Positions 17,731-26,401 of a DNA stretch of 64,000 nucleotides are shown here, piece after piece. Position numbers and translations under genes: made by a program. Below the pieces are notes generated by a model that searched no databases, was not told the DNA's origin, and saw only the letters and a list, made by a program, of their open reading frames with translations. Within the stretch, counting starts at the first letter, position 1, and every line of letters starts with the position of its first letter. The stretch is from Paenisporosarcina cavernae (GTDB taxonomy: Bacteria; Bacillota; Bacilli; Bacillales_A; Planococcaceae): NCBI RefSeq assembly GCF_003595195.1, contig NZ_CP032418.1, forward strand, positions 1,066,501 to 1,130,500, read 5' to 3'.

Positions 17731-18509
17731 CGTTCTTGCAGGAACAATCCTCCATTTTGTTAACACAAGAAGAAATGCGGAAACTCATTTTTGCAGCTCA
17801 ACATGGTGATGTCATTGCTCGAAAGAAAATGATTGAAGGAAATACACGGCTAGTTTGGTCGATTGTTCAACGGTTCACTAATAGAGGGGCAGACTTAGAA
17901 GATCTTTTTCAGATTGGCTGCATTGGGTTGATGAAGTCTGTTGATAAATTCGACTTATCGTATGAAGTGAAATTCTCCACTTATGCAGTACCAATGATTA
18001 TTGGAGAAATACAACGTTTCTTACGTGACGATGGTATGGTAAAAGTTAGTCGTTCGATACGTGAACTCAATTTTCGTATGCGTGCAGCGACGGAAGAATT
18101 TACGAGAGATCATGAAAGACATCCTACACTCGAAGAGCTATCTAAATTAATGGATGTTTCCGTTGATGATTTAGTATTGGCATCAGATGCACTGCGCGAT
18201 CCAGCTTCTTTGCATGAACAATTATTTGAAGGTGAAGGAGATACATTGACGTTAATGGATCAATTAAAAGATGATCGATCTGAAAAACCGTTTGATCATA
18301 TTCCATTAAAAGATTTGCTTTCGAAGCTAGACAAGCGAGAACAAACGATTATTTACATGCGCTATTATATGGACTGTACACAAAGTGATATTGCGAATCG
18401 CTTAGGAATTTCTCAAGTGCAAGTTTCGAGGTTAGAGAAGAAAATATTAATTCAATTAAAAGAATGGTTCACGCCGGTATACGCAGATTCGAAAGGGACT
18501 ATGTTATGA
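17727..18509 (+). CDS. sigF: RNA polymerase sigma-F factor
   Basis: First forespore-specific sigma factor. The 260 residues have regions 2 (DLFQIGCIGLMKSVDKFD, YAVPMIIGEIQRFLRD), 3 (HPTLEELSKLM) and 4 (REQTIIYMRYY, SDIANRLGISQVQVSRLEKK). ATGA overlap with spoIIAB (17727-17730). Its stop codon overlaps the start of the spoVAF-like gene by another ATGA, whereas in B. subtilis the spoVAA-AE genes come next. Confidence 0.96.
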   Translation: MTFLQEQSSILLTQEEMRKLIFAAQHGDVIARKKMIEGNTRLVWSIVQRFTNRGADLEDLFQIGCIGLMKSVDKFDLSYEVKFSTYAVPMIIGEIQRFLRDDGMVKVSRSIRELNFRMRAATEEFTRDHERHPTLEELSKLMDVSVDDLVLASDALRDPASLHEQLFEGEGDTLTLMDQLKDDRSEKPFDHIPLKDLLSKLDKREQTIIYMRYYMDCTQSDIANRLGISQVQVSRLEKKILIQLKEWFTPVYADSKGTML

Positions 18510-19957
18510 CGAATAGGCTATTTGAACAGTTAGATGACGCAGAACAATTTTTTAAAAAGACCTTTCCGTCTGAAAGCTGTTTTGATGTGGGAATGAAAAA
18601 AATTCAACTGTGGAATACACCTGCGCTTATAGTATATGTAACTGGTTTTATTGATTCTGCGGTACTGACACAACTGCTAACGAATATTACGGCTAGCCCA
18701 AATGAGTCTGATACGTTTTCATCGTTAGATGATCGGTTGACAAAAAGTCTTCCCTTTCATTCTCTACAAACGTATACCACTAGAGAAGAGTGGTTGACAG
18801 CGATTTTAAGTGGTCCTTTAGGTATCGTTTTATCTACTGGACAAGCATATACAATTGATGTGCGAAATTATCCAGGCAGACAGCCAGAGGAACCCGACAA
18901 TGAAAAGGTCATTCGTGGATCTCGAGATGGTTTTACAGAGAATATTTTACAAAATGCAACGTTAGTACGACGAAGAATTCGGGATCCTCAGCTGCGTTTG
19001 GAAAAATACCAAGTATCCAAACGTGGAAAAGTGGATGTAGCATTTTGTTATTTAGAGGATATTGCAAATCCCGAAATACTTACTTTTTTACGTGAGAGAA
19101 TTCAACAAGTAGACCATGATGGTTTAACTATGACAGATAAATCTCTAGAAGAATTGCTCTTTAAACAAAGTTATTACCCCATGCCGTTTGCACGATATAC
19201 AGAAAGAGCAGATACATGTGCGGCTCACCTTTTAGAGGGGCATATTGCCATTATAGTGGATACGTCTCCATCTGTTTTACTTGTTCCTACAACACTTATT
19301 CATCACCTTCAACATGCTGAAGAATATAGACAAGCACCATCTGTTGGAACAATTGTTCATTTTCTAAGGTTTACCGGTTTTTTCATGAGTTTTTTACTGA
19401 TCCCTATTTGGTACTTGCTTACGTCGAATGCAGAATCGCTACCGGATGCACTTTCGTTTATCGGACCAAAAGAAAGTTCTAAAATTCCTGTATTTCTGCA
19501 ACTAATACTGGGGGATGTTGGGTTGGAGTATTTACGATTAGCGGCCATTCACACACCAACTCCTTTGTCGACTGCAATGGGCTTAGTAGCTGCGATTATT
19601 ATTGGACAAATAGCGATAGACGTGGGATTATTCCAGCCAGAAGTTATTTTATACTTGGCAGTTAGTGCGATTTTCACTTACTCTATTCCTTCATATGAAT
19701 TGAGTGTTGTTGTCAAAATGATTCGAGTGATTCTACTGCTAGCATGTGTTATTTTTGGTGCTCCTGGACTTTTTCTACTACTAACAATTCTCTATTTGCA
19801 TTTCGTCTATTTAAAACCATTAAACGTTCCTTATTTATGGCCAATTGTTCCATTTTTCCCTAAAGCTTTATTTCGAGTAATTGTGCGACAACCATTAGCA
19901 GTGAATGCCTTACGACCTTATATTGTTCATGCGAAAAACCGCTCGCGTTCTTCTTAA
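18506..19957 (+). CDS. spoVAF: SpoVAF-like spore germination protein (GerA family)
   Basis: A 483-residue GerA/SpoVAF family protein. A soluble N-terminal part (1-270) contains RRIRDPQLRLE and LLFKQSYYPMPFARYTERAD typical of the family, followed by five hydrophobic segments (about 280-440, including VHFLRFTGFFMSFLLIPIWY). It is probably made in the forespore and placed in the spore inner membrane; in B. subtilis SpoVAF is a non-essential germination accessory. Start at ATG 18506 overlaps the sigF stop. The spoVAF-lysA adjacency is as in B. subtilis, but spoVAA to spoVAE are missing in between. Confidence 0.88.
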   Translation: MTNRLFEQLDDAEQFFKKTFPSESCFDVGMKKIQLWNTPALIVYVTGFIDSAVLTQLLTNITASPNESDTFSSLDDRLTKSLPFHSLQTYTTREEWLTAILSGPLGIVLSTGQAYTIDVRNYPGRQPEEPDNEKVIRGSRDGFTENILQNATLVRRRIRDPQLRLEKYQVSKRGKVDVAFCYLEDIANPEILTFLRERIQQVDHDGLTMTDKSLEELLFKQSYYPMPFARYTERADTCAAHLLEGHIAIIVDTSPSVLLVPTTLIHHLQHAEEYRQAPSVGTIVHFLRFTGFFMSFLLIPIWYLLTSNAESLPDALSFIGPKESSKIPVFLQLILGDVGLEYLRLAAIHTPTPLSTAMGLVAAIIIGQIAIDVGLFQPEVILYLAVSAIFTYSIPSYELSVVVKMIRVILLLACVIFGAPGLFLLLTILYLHFVYLKPLNVPYLWPIVPFFPKALFRVIVRQPLAVNALRPYIVHAKNRSRSS

Positions 19958-20048
19958 GGAAATAAATCGGTAGGAATGCTATGGTGCTTTCTTCTCAACA
20001 GTCACTACTGAACGATGTCTTCCTAGAACAAGAGTGATTGCGACTCGA

Positions 20049-20094
20049 CCTTCTCCGTGGTAAAGTTCAGTTATTGAACGTTGAAGGAGAGAAG
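20049..20094 (+). promoter_or_regulatory. lysA leader that may fold over its ribosome-binding site
   Basis: GTTCA (20065-20069) pairs with TGAAC (20075-20079). Outside it CCTTCTCC (20049-20056) is complementary to the Shine-Dalgarno region GAAGGAGA (20083-20090). The fold would sequester the lysA ribosome-binding site. Seen by eye only. Confidence 0.3.
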
Positions 20095-20097
20095 AAC

Positions 20098-21423
20098 ATG
20101 TCTTTTGTAGGTACTAAAACGGTAAATAACGATGGACACTTAATCATCGCTGGAATAAATACACTAGATTTAGCGAAAGAATATGGAACTCCACTATTTG
20201 TCTATGATGTGGCCCTCATTAAAGAACGGGCTAATGCATTTATGCAGACATTTAAAAACTTAGAAACACCAGCACAAGTTGCGTATGCAAGTAAAGCATT
20301 CTCAAGCATTGCAATGTACCAATTAGCAAAGGAACTGGAACTTTCGTTAGATGTTGTTTCTTTGGGAGAACTGTATACAGCTCTTCAATCTGGATTTCCT
20401 AAAGAGAAAATTCATTTTCATGGAAATAATAAAAGTGAACAAGAGTTAAAATACGCGATTGAAGAAAAAATTGGATGCATTGTTGTCGATAACTTTCACG
20501 AAATTAACGTTTTGCGAAGACTCCTACAGGAATACCAATACTCAATGCCGATACTTCTTCGAGTTACGCCTGGTATTGAAGCGCACACGCACGATTATAT
20601 TACAACAGGACAATCTGATTCGAAATTTGGATTTGATTTAGAAAATGGACAATTAGATCAAGCTTTTCAGTTAGTGAAAGAGGAACCGTTCATGAATCTT
20701 CTCGGAATTCATGCTCATATTGGTTCCCAAATATTCGATACGGCTGCGTTTTCATTAGCAGCTGAAAAATTGTTACACAAAATGGTGGAATGGAAAACAC
20801 AGGATGGCTTTACATGCTCTGTCCTGAACCTTGGTGGAGGATTTGGCATACGTTATACAAAAGAAGATCATCCATTGCCAGCTTCGAGGTATGTGGAGGA
20901 TATGATTCAGTCCGTGAAACGGATTTGCGAGAAGGCTTCATTTCCACTTCCCGAAATATGGATCGAACCTGGTAGATCTCTTGTTGGAGATGCAGGAACA
21001 ACTTTATATACGATTGGATCATCAAAAGAAATTCCAGGAAAAGCTTCTTACGTGGCGGTGGATGGAGGTATGTCTGATAATATTCGTCCTGCGCTATACC
21101 AAGCAAAATATGATGCGATAGTTGCCAATAAAGGAAATCACCCAGCAAATACATTGGTCACCATCGCAGGGAAGTGCTGCGAATCAGGCGATAAATTAAT
21201 TGAAAATATTTTCCTTCCGTCCATGGAAGCAGGAGACATATTGGCAGTACATTGCACAGGCGCTTATGGCTACTCCATGGCAAGTAACTACAATCGATTA
21301 CAAAAGCCAGCAGTTGTGTTTGTAGAAGATGGAAAAAGTAAACTGGTGGTAAAGCGCGAATCGTTAGAAGATCTTGTGCGTCAGGAGCTTTTCCTATTAG
21401 ATAGCGAGGTGTCGCGAGGATGA
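20098..21423 (+). CDS. lysA: diaminopimelate decarboxylase
   Basis: Decarboxylates meso-diaminopimelate to L-lysine, the last lysine step, using PLP. The 441-residue fold-type III enzyme has the Schiff-base lysine K66 in AYASKAFSS, the phosphate-binding LGGGFGIRY and the late catalytic CESGD and GAYGYSMASNYN motifs. Start ATG 20098 with GAAGGAGAG is preferred over the longer frame and gives the usual length. It ends in an ATGA overlap with a 28-codon reading frame. No L-box (lysine riboswitch) is seen in front of it. Confidence 0.96.
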   Translation: MSFVGTKTVNNDGHLIIAGINTLDLAKEYGTPLFVYDVALIKERANAFMQTFKNLETPAQVAYASKAFSSIAMYQLAKELELSLDVVSLGELYTALQSGFPKEKIHFHGNNKSEQELKYAIEEKIGCIVVDNFHEINVLRRLLQEYQYSMPILLRVTPGIEAHTHDYITTGQSDSKFGFDLENGQLDQAFQLVKEEPFMNLLGIHAHIGSQIFDTAAFSLAAEKLLHKMVEWKTQDGFTCSVLNLGGGFGIRYTKEDHPLPASRYVEDMIQSVKRICEKASFPLPEIWIEPGRSLVGDAGTTLYTIGSSKEIPGKASYVAVDGGMSDNIRPALYQAKYDAIVANKGNHPANTLVTIAGKCCESGDKLIENIFLPSMEAGDILAVHCTGAYGYSMASNYNRLQKPAVVFVEDGKSKLVVKRESLEDLVRQELFLLDSEVSRG

Positions 21424-21506
21424 AGTCTTCGAATCGCAATCTTCTCATTTTTCTTTTGTTGTTTGTTGTTGTATGGGGTATTATTTACTGGCTATTTATC
21501 GCGTAA
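21420..21506 (+). CDS. 28-residue single-pass membrane peptide coupled to lysA
   Basis: ATG at 21420 overlaps the lysA stop (ATGA), and GAGGTG lies 8 bases upstream of it, a proper Shine-Dalgarno inside the lysA tail. The product has a short basic start (MKSSNRN), one hydrophobic helix of about 19 residues (residues 8-26) and ends WLFIA. I do not recognise it. Translation is plausible from the signals, but so short a frame could be chance. Confidence 0.45.
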   Translation: MKSSNRNLLIFLLLFVVVWGIIYWLFIA

Positions 21507-21608
21507 AGATTCTTTACTAAAATGTGTTCGTTGTCTAAAAGTTGAATAGTCACGGGTAATCATGATAGGATAGTTCATGTTGTATGCGGTAAAAAAAGAG
21601 GGATAATT

Positions 21609-21956
21609 ATGTTATTACGATATAAAAAATCTGGAGAGAAGATTGCAATGGGTTTGTTATCTTTTATGCCAGAGGAAAAAGAATTTAAAAAACTCCAAGA
21701 TACCATTCATACGTATGAAACGGATCCGAACTGGCATCTTTTTCTTTGGAAGAAGGAAGAAGATTTCGTTGGGCTAATTGGCGTAGAATCTGTTGATGGA
21801 ATTTGTACCATTCACCATATAACAGTCAATCCTTCTCATCGAGGAGAAGGAATCGGGAAAACAATGGTAGATAAAGTAAAAACTATCTTATCATGTGAAT
21901 CCTTTACAGCAAGCGCACAAACTAAATCTTTCTTTGAAAAATGCACTGAAGCATAA
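21609..21956 (+). CDS. ribT: GNAT-family protein RibT
   Basis: A 115-residue acetyltransferase-fold protein that closely follows B. subtilis RibT: start MLLRYKKSGEKIAMGLLSFMP, TDPNWHLFLWKKEED, the acetyl-CoA loop NPSHRGEGIGK, and TKSFFEKC near the end. Its substrate is unknown. In B. subtilis ribT closes the riboflavin operon; here no ribDEAH genes precede it, so it stands alone between lysA and ypuF. Confidence 0.92.
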   Translation: MLLRYKKSGEKIAMGLLSFMPEEKEFKKLQDTIHTYETDPNWHLFLWKKEEDFVGLIGVESVDGICTIHHITVNPSHRGEGIGKTMVDKVKTILSCESFTASAQTKSFFEKCTEA

Positions 21957-21960
21957 TAAA

Positions 21961-22010
21961 ACAATGACACAGTAAGAGAAGTTAGTCTTTTATTGTGTCA
22001 TTGTTTTTTT
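21961..22010. terminator. bidirectional terminator between ribT and ypuF
   Basis: A perfect 11-bp inverted repeat ACAATGACACA (21961-21971) / TGTGTCATTGT (21994-22004) with an inner AAGA/TCTT pairing and a T run on the plus strand. The ypuF stop codon lies in the loop. Confidence 0.8.
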
Positions 22011-22530
22011 TATCCGCATTTGATTTTGCCTTCCTGCGTTTCTTCTTATTTTCCTTTAACGCTTTTTCTCGTTGTTGTACTATATCTTTTCGATCCCTTA
22101 ATAAATGCTTGTGTAAAAGGTATTCTTCCTCCTGAGATGGAGGCATAGGATAAGAAATAGCACTTGTTAAAAGGGGTTCTTTTACCGGTAGCGGGGAAAA
22201 TAAAAAATCGTTTTCATTTTCGGTGTGACGGAGTGCAACTAAAATATTTTGTTTTAATGTTACCTGATCCATGTATTCTAGAAATAAATGTTCTTTTGGT
22301 AGACGCGATAACGCTTTTTTAAATGAGCGATTTGCCCCTCGATAATTCTTTCTTCTCCAATGGTACATACCTGTTGCTAGTAAAATATATCCCACAAGAG
22401 GATGGTCACGTTCCTTCGGTGCAACATCTTTCCAGTATTCTTCTAATACCTCATGGCATTCAAAAAAATCTTGATGTAAATTGTAATAATGAATATATTG
22501 TAAAAAAAGTGGATGAAACAACGGATGCAT
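21982..22530 (-). CDS. ypuF: DUF309 protein YpuF
   Basis: A 182-residue cytoplasmic protein with an N-terminal DUF309 domain (about 1-90): HPLF, the FFECHEVLEEYWKD metal-site-like signature and HPLVGYILLATGMYHWRRKNYRGA. A lysine-rich C-terminal tail (about 150-182) is low complexity. No enzymatic role is known. ATG 22530 has AGGAAGGA upstream. It is divergent from scpA and convergent with ribT. Confidence 0.88.
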   Translation of the reverse strand: MHPLFHPLFLQYIHYYNLHQDFFECHEVLEEYWKDVAPKERDHPLVGYILLATGMYHWRRKNYRGANRSFKKALSRLPKEHLFLEYMDQVTLKQNILVALRHTENENDFLFSPLPVKEPLLTSAISYPMPPSQEEEYLLHKHLLRDRKDIVQQREKALKENKKKRRKAKSNADKKNNDTIKD

Positions 22531-22587
22531 CCAACCAATCCTTCCTATATAATTAAGTATTATGTTTACGGGTTAAGGTGGAGAAGT

Positions 22588-23367
22588 ATGTCATATAATG
22601 TACGACTTGATGCATTTGAAGGACCATTGGATTTATTATTGCATTTAATTAATCGCTTGGAAATTGATATCTATGATATTCCAATGGCAGAATTGACCAA
22701 TCAATATATCGAACATATCCATGCTATGCAAGTGCTAGAGTTAAATGAAGCGAGCGAATATTTAGTAATGGCCGCTACACTATTAGCGATCAAAAGTAAG
22801 TTGTTATTACCCATTCATGAAGGTGAATTAGACGAAGCAGAGTTAGACGTAGATCATGAAGACCCGAGGGACGAATTAGTTCAACGCTTAATCGAATATC
22901 GGAAATTCAAAACTGCTGCAATGCAATTAGAAGAAATGGAAAAAGAACGAGGGAAATACTTTACACGTCCACCAATGGATTTGTCTCAATTTCAACCTAC
23001 TACACAATTAGTATTATTTGAAGAGCAGATGAATGTCTATGATATGTTAGGTGCATTCCAAAAAATGATGCGAAGAAAAGTTTTACGAGCACCTCTTTCA
23101 ACTCGCATAGCGCGCCAAGAAATATCTGTAAAAGATCAAATGATATCTGTCGTTGAAAAATTAAAAGAAACGAATGGTCACTGTTTATTCTCCGAGTTAT
23201 TTCCTTATGATGATAAATCACGTATTATCGTGACATTTTTGTCGATATTGGAATTAATGAAACGCGACATTATTCATGTGAAGCAAGAATATAACTTTGA
23301 TGACTTGGCAGTAAAGTTAGTGAATGAGGATTGGATTGGTGAAGAAATTGGAACAATTGATGAGTAA
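22588..23367 (+). CDS. scpA: segregation and condensation protein A (kleisin)
   Basis: Kleisin subunit of the SMC-ScpAB condensin that loads on the chromosome near the origin. The 259-residue protein starts MSYNVRLDAFEGPLDLLLHLI (ScpA signature), has YLVMAATLLAIKSKLLLP near residues 69-86 and a C-terminal winged helix (FLSILELMKRDIIHVKQ). Start ATG 22588 follows GGTGGAGA. It overlaps scpB, the conserved gene pair. Confidence 0.95.
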   Translation: MSYNVRLDAFEGPLDLLLHLINRLEIDIYDIPMAELTNQYIEHIHAMQVLELNEASEYLVMAATLLAIKSKLLLPIHEGELDEAELDVDHEDPRDELVQRLIEYRKFKTAAMQLEEMEKERGKYFTRPPMDLSQFQPTTQLVLFEEQMNVYDMLGAFQKMMRRKVLRAPLSTRIARQEISVKDQMISVVEKLKETNGHCLFSELFPYDDKSRIIVTFLSILELMKRDIIHVKQEYNFDDLAVKLVNEDWIGEEIGTIDE

Positions 23368-23941
23368 AATGGAAAGCCTATTATTTGTTGCTGGAGATGA
23401 TGGTTTAACCGCAAAGCAATTAGCTGTATTAATTGATTGCTCGACAAAAGAAGTAGAAGAAATCCTCCGTAACATGCAAGAAACTTATGTAACGAGAGTG
23501 GAAAGTGGCATTGAGTTAAAAGAACTCGCAGGAACATTTCAATTAATTTCGAAGATTAGCAACTCAGATATCGTTCAAAAGTTAGTAGACAACCCAACAA
23601 ATCAATCACTATCGCAAGCGGCTTTGGAAGTACTTGCGATTGTTGCGTATAAACAGCCCATCACACGAGTAGAAATTGAAAACTTACGTGGAGTAAAATG
23701 TGAGCGTCCTTTACAAACGTTAAGTTCCAAGGGATTGCTTCAAGAAGTAGGTAGAGCTGAAGGGACAGGACGTGCAATATTGTACGGAACGACAAAAGAA
23801 TTTTTACATTTGTTTGGTCTGAATCAGTTAGAAGAACTTCCTCCTTTACTGGAACAAGAAGATGAGACGGATCAATTGGAACAAACGGATCTTTTTTTAA
23901 CGAAATTTCAAGAAGCGTTTCATGATCAAGAAGAAAAGTAA
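23339..23941 (+). CDS. scpB: segregation and condensation protein B
   Basis: Dimeric winged-helix partner that clamps ScpA in the SMC complex. The ~200-residue protein has two winged helices, with GLTAKQLAVL and the family signature LSQAALEVLAIVAYKQPITR, IRG-like NLRGVKCERPLQTL, and RAEGTGRAILYGTT. I choose GTG 23339 because TGAGGA lies 8 bases upstream and the N-terminus then aligns with relatives; ATG 23360 is an alternative. It overlaps the end of scpA by 29 bases. Confidence 0.94.
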   Translation: MKKLEQLMSKMESLLFVAGDDGLTAKQLAVLIDCSTKEVEEILRNMQETYVTRVESGIELKELAGTFQLISKISNSDIVQKLVDNPTNQSLSQAALEVLAIVAYKQPITRVEIENLRGVKCERPLQTLSSKGLLQEVGRAEGTGRAILYGTTKEFLHLFGLNQLEELPPLLEQEDETDQLEQTDLFLTKFQEAFHDQEEK

Positions 23942-23953
23942 AAAGGGGATTTT

Positions 23954-24919
23954 GTGAAAAAATTTTTTCTTGTGCTTGTTATTGCCATACTTTTAAGCCC
24001 TATTGGAACTGCACATGCAGCATCACAAAGTTTCGTCGTGATGGATGGTAAATCGGGTCGAATTCTTCAAGGATTACATGAAAAAGAACTATTACCTATA
24101 GCGAGTTTGACTAAAATCTGGACAGCATTTGTTGTGGTGAATGAAATCGATTTAACGAAAAAAGTAGTGATCTCAAAAGAAAGTGCCATGCAAGAAGGAT
24201 CATCTATCTATTTAAAAGCTGGATCAACTTATACCATTGAAGAATTGGTTTACGGTTTGTTATTACGCTCTGGAAATGACGCCGCTCATGCATTAGCACT
24301 CGCGGTAGGAGGCACGGAAGAAGGATTTGTCGTATTGATGAATCAATACGCACGTGAATATGGTCTTTTAAACACGACATTTACAAACCCTTCCGGACTT
24401 CCGAATGAAGCGCACCTTTCGACAAGTGAAGATACTGCAAAAATGTTGTACTTTGCCATGAAACATCCTTCTCTGCGGAAAATTATTTCGACAAAAAGAT
24501 ACGCGAATGGCAATATGGTTTTTTTAAACAAACATCGTTTATTACACGAAAATAACTATGCTGTAAGCGGAAAGACAGGATTTACAAAAGCCGCAGGAAG
24601 AACGTTGGCAACTTTTTTTGAGAAAGATAATGAATCTGTCATTGTCGTTACGCTTAATTATTCGAATGATTGGAACGTGCATCGAATGTTAGCAAAAGAG
24701 ACATTTGAGAATTATCATAATGAAATAGTAATACCAAAAGGAGAATTTTTTACTGGCGATCTCCCTTTATTTGAAATTAAAAAAGATGTCACCCTATTAG
24801 TATCGAATAATGATCGATTTTCGAATCGAATTGTCTGGAATCAGTCAAAAAATACTGGAACATGGATTGTATCCGATAAACGTAATTGGCACTTTTTGTA
24901 TCCATTACGTACTAATTAA
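23954..24919 (+). CDS. D-alanyl-D-alanine carboxypeptidase (S11 family), short form
   Basis: A secreted penicillin-binding protein that trims pentapeptide stems. Signal peptide 1-22 ends AHA. The S11 motifs are SLTK (S51, K54), SGN in LLRSGNDAA and KTG in VSGKTGFTKA. At 321 residues it is about 60 shorter than B. subtilis DacB or DacF and seems to lack most of the C-terminal beta domain. By position (scpB, dacB, spmA, spmB, rluB) it corresponds to dacB, but spmA and spmB are absent. GTG start after AAAAGGGGA. Confidence 0.88.
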   Translation: MKKFFLVLVIAILLSPIGTAHAASQSFVVMDGKSGRILQGLHEKELLPIASLTKIWTAFVVVNEIDLTKKVVISKESAMQEGSSIYLKAGSTYTIEELVYGLLLRSGNDAAHALALAVGGTEEGFVVLMNQYAREYGLLNTTFTNPSGLPNEAHLSTSEDTAKMLYFAMKHPSLRKIISTKRYANGNMVFLNKHRLLHENNYAVSGKTGFTKAAGRTLATFFEKDNESVIVVTLNYSNDWNVHRMLAKETFENYHNEIVIPKGEFFTGDLPLFEIKKDVTLLVSNNDRFSNRIVWNQSKNTGTWIVSDKRNWHFLYPLRTN

Positions 24920-25026
24920 TAGGGGAGTGGAAACTAGCTATCGTCTGAATTGCTGGTTTCTTTTCATTTCTGAGGAAGTGTGACATAATTTATCGTAAGG
25001 TTTGAAATAGTTAATGAGGTGAAACA

Positions 25027-25761
25027 GTGGAGCGTTTACAGAAAGTTTTGGCTCATGCAGGAATTGCTTCTCGGCGAAAAGCAGAGGAAATGATTTTAGC
25101 TGGTCAAGTGAAAGTGAATGGAAAAGTTATTCGAGAACTTGGAACGAAAGTCTCGGATGCGGACGTAGTAGAAGTTGATGGCGTTAAGCTTGAAAAAGAA
25201 CAAAAAGTATATTTTCTTTTATATAAACCGCGAGGGATTATCTCGGCAGTAACAGATGATAAAGGCAGAAAAACAGTAGCTGATTTGTTCCCTGGACGCT
25301 TAGAACGATTGTACCCTGTAGGCAGATTAGATTACGATACTTCAGGCGTGCTGATCGTTACAAATGATGGCGACTTTTCGTATAAATTGACGCATCCTAA
25401 ATTTAAAGTGGATAAAACCTATGTTGCCCGAGTAAAGGGAATACCGACAAAAGAAAAGTTACGTTCTTTAGAACGCGGCGTAGTATTAGAGGATGGTAAA
25501 ACCGCACCAGCAAAAGTGAAAATGTTATCTGCTGACAAATCATCTGATAAAGCAATCGTGGAAATCACGATTCACGAAGGAAAGAACCGTCAAGTTCGTC
25601 GAATGTTCGATAAGATTGGACATCCAGTTCAAAAATTGAAACGTGAACGATTTGCATTTTTAACTCTTCACGGACTATCACCTGGGGAGTCAAGAGAGTT
25701 AACTGCGCATGAAGTTAAACTTCTTCGAGTGTTATCTGAAACAGGTAAAATTGGTACATGA
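25027..25761 (+). CDS. rluB: 23S rRNA pseudouridine synthase B
   Basis: Modifies a uridine in 23S rRNA (position 2605 in E. coli numbering). The 244-residue protein has an N-terminal S4 domain (RLQKVLAHAGIASRRKAEEMI) and an RsuA-type catalytic domain with the active aspartate in GRLDYDTSG and the NRQVRRMFDKIGHPV motif. GTG start with GAGGTGA upstream. As in B. subtilis (ypuL) it precedes the res operon. Confidence 0.95.
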   Translation: MERLQKVLAHAGIASRRKAEEMILAGQVKVNGKVIRELGTKVSDADVVEVDGVKLEKEQKVYFLLYKPRGIISAVTDDKGRKTVADLFPGRLERLYPVGRLDYDTSGVLIVTNDGDFSYKLTHPKFKVDKTYVARVKGIPTKEKLRSLERGVVLEDGKTAPAKVKMLSADKSSDKAIVEITIHEGKNRQVRRMFDKIGHPVQKLKRERFAFLTLHGLSPGESRELTAHEVKLLRVLSETGKIGT

Positions 25762-25771
25762 ATATGTTCAC

Positions 25772-25800
25772 AAACCCTTCAAATATATGAAGGGTTTCTG
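25772..25800 (+). terminator. hairpin after rluB
   Basis: A perfect 10-bp stem AAACCCTTCA (25772-25781) / TGAAGGGTTT (25788-25797) with a 6-nt loop; the T run after it is interrupted, so termination may be partial. Confidence 0.65.
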
Positions 25801-25850
25801 TTTGTTAATTTGCTATACTTAAAAGGATATATAGGGCGGAGGGATCACCT

Positions 25851-26387
25851 GTGGCACAAACGAAAAATCAGCGTTTTATCATGAGAACAGTTATATTAGG
25901 CATACTCGTTGTCGCAATTGGCTACACGATTTATTCCAATTTGACGAAAGATAAAGTGGCAGTTTTGGAAGTAGGAGATCAAGCTCCTGATTTTACATTA
26001 GTAGATATGAACGGTGAGAAACATCAGCTGTCGGAATATAAGGGGCAAGGCGTCTTTTTAAATTTCTGGGGAACATGGTGTAAGCCTTGTGCAAAAGAAA
26101 TGCCTGCGATGGACAATCAATTTCAGGAATTTAAAGATAAAGGCGTTCAAGTGTTAGCAGTGAATATAGCCCAATCTAATTTGGAAGTAAATCGCTTTGC
26201 AGAACAATACGATTTAACTTTTCCCATTGTGATTGATAAAGAAAAGAGTGTTATGCAAGCGTACAATATTGATCCGCTTCCTACGACATTTTTAATCAAC
26301 CCTGAGGGCAAAATCGAACGGATTATTACGGGAGAAATGTCGGAGCAAAATATTGCGGATTTCATGACGCAAATCATGCCTGAGTAA
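25851..26387 (+). CDS. resA: ResA, membrane-anchored thiol-disulfide oxidoreductase
   Basis: Reduces the haem-binding cysteines of apocytochrome c outside the membrane. The 178-residue protein has an N-terminal signal anchor (about 11-30) and a thioredoxin-like domain with the redox site C77-K-P-C80 in WGTWCKPC, plus the cis-proline segment PLPTTFLI. GTG start follows GGAGGGA. First gene of the resABC-resDE cluster, 14 bases ahead of resB. Confidence 0.95.
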   Translation: MAQTKNQRFIMRTVILGILVVAIGYTIYSNLTKDKVAVLEVGDQAPDFTLVDMNGEKHQLSEYKGQGVFLNFWGTWCKPCAKEMPAMDNQFQEFKDKGVQVLAVNIAQSNLEVNRFAEQYDLTFPIVIDKEKSVMQAYNIDPLPTTFLINPEGKIERIITGEMSEQNIADFMTQIMPE

Positions 26388-26401
26388 GGAGTTCTTGTCA
26401 G

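Noticed and set aside
20810-21154. 114-codon minus-strand frame inside lysA
   Set aside because: Antisense to conserved lysA sequence with no start signal.
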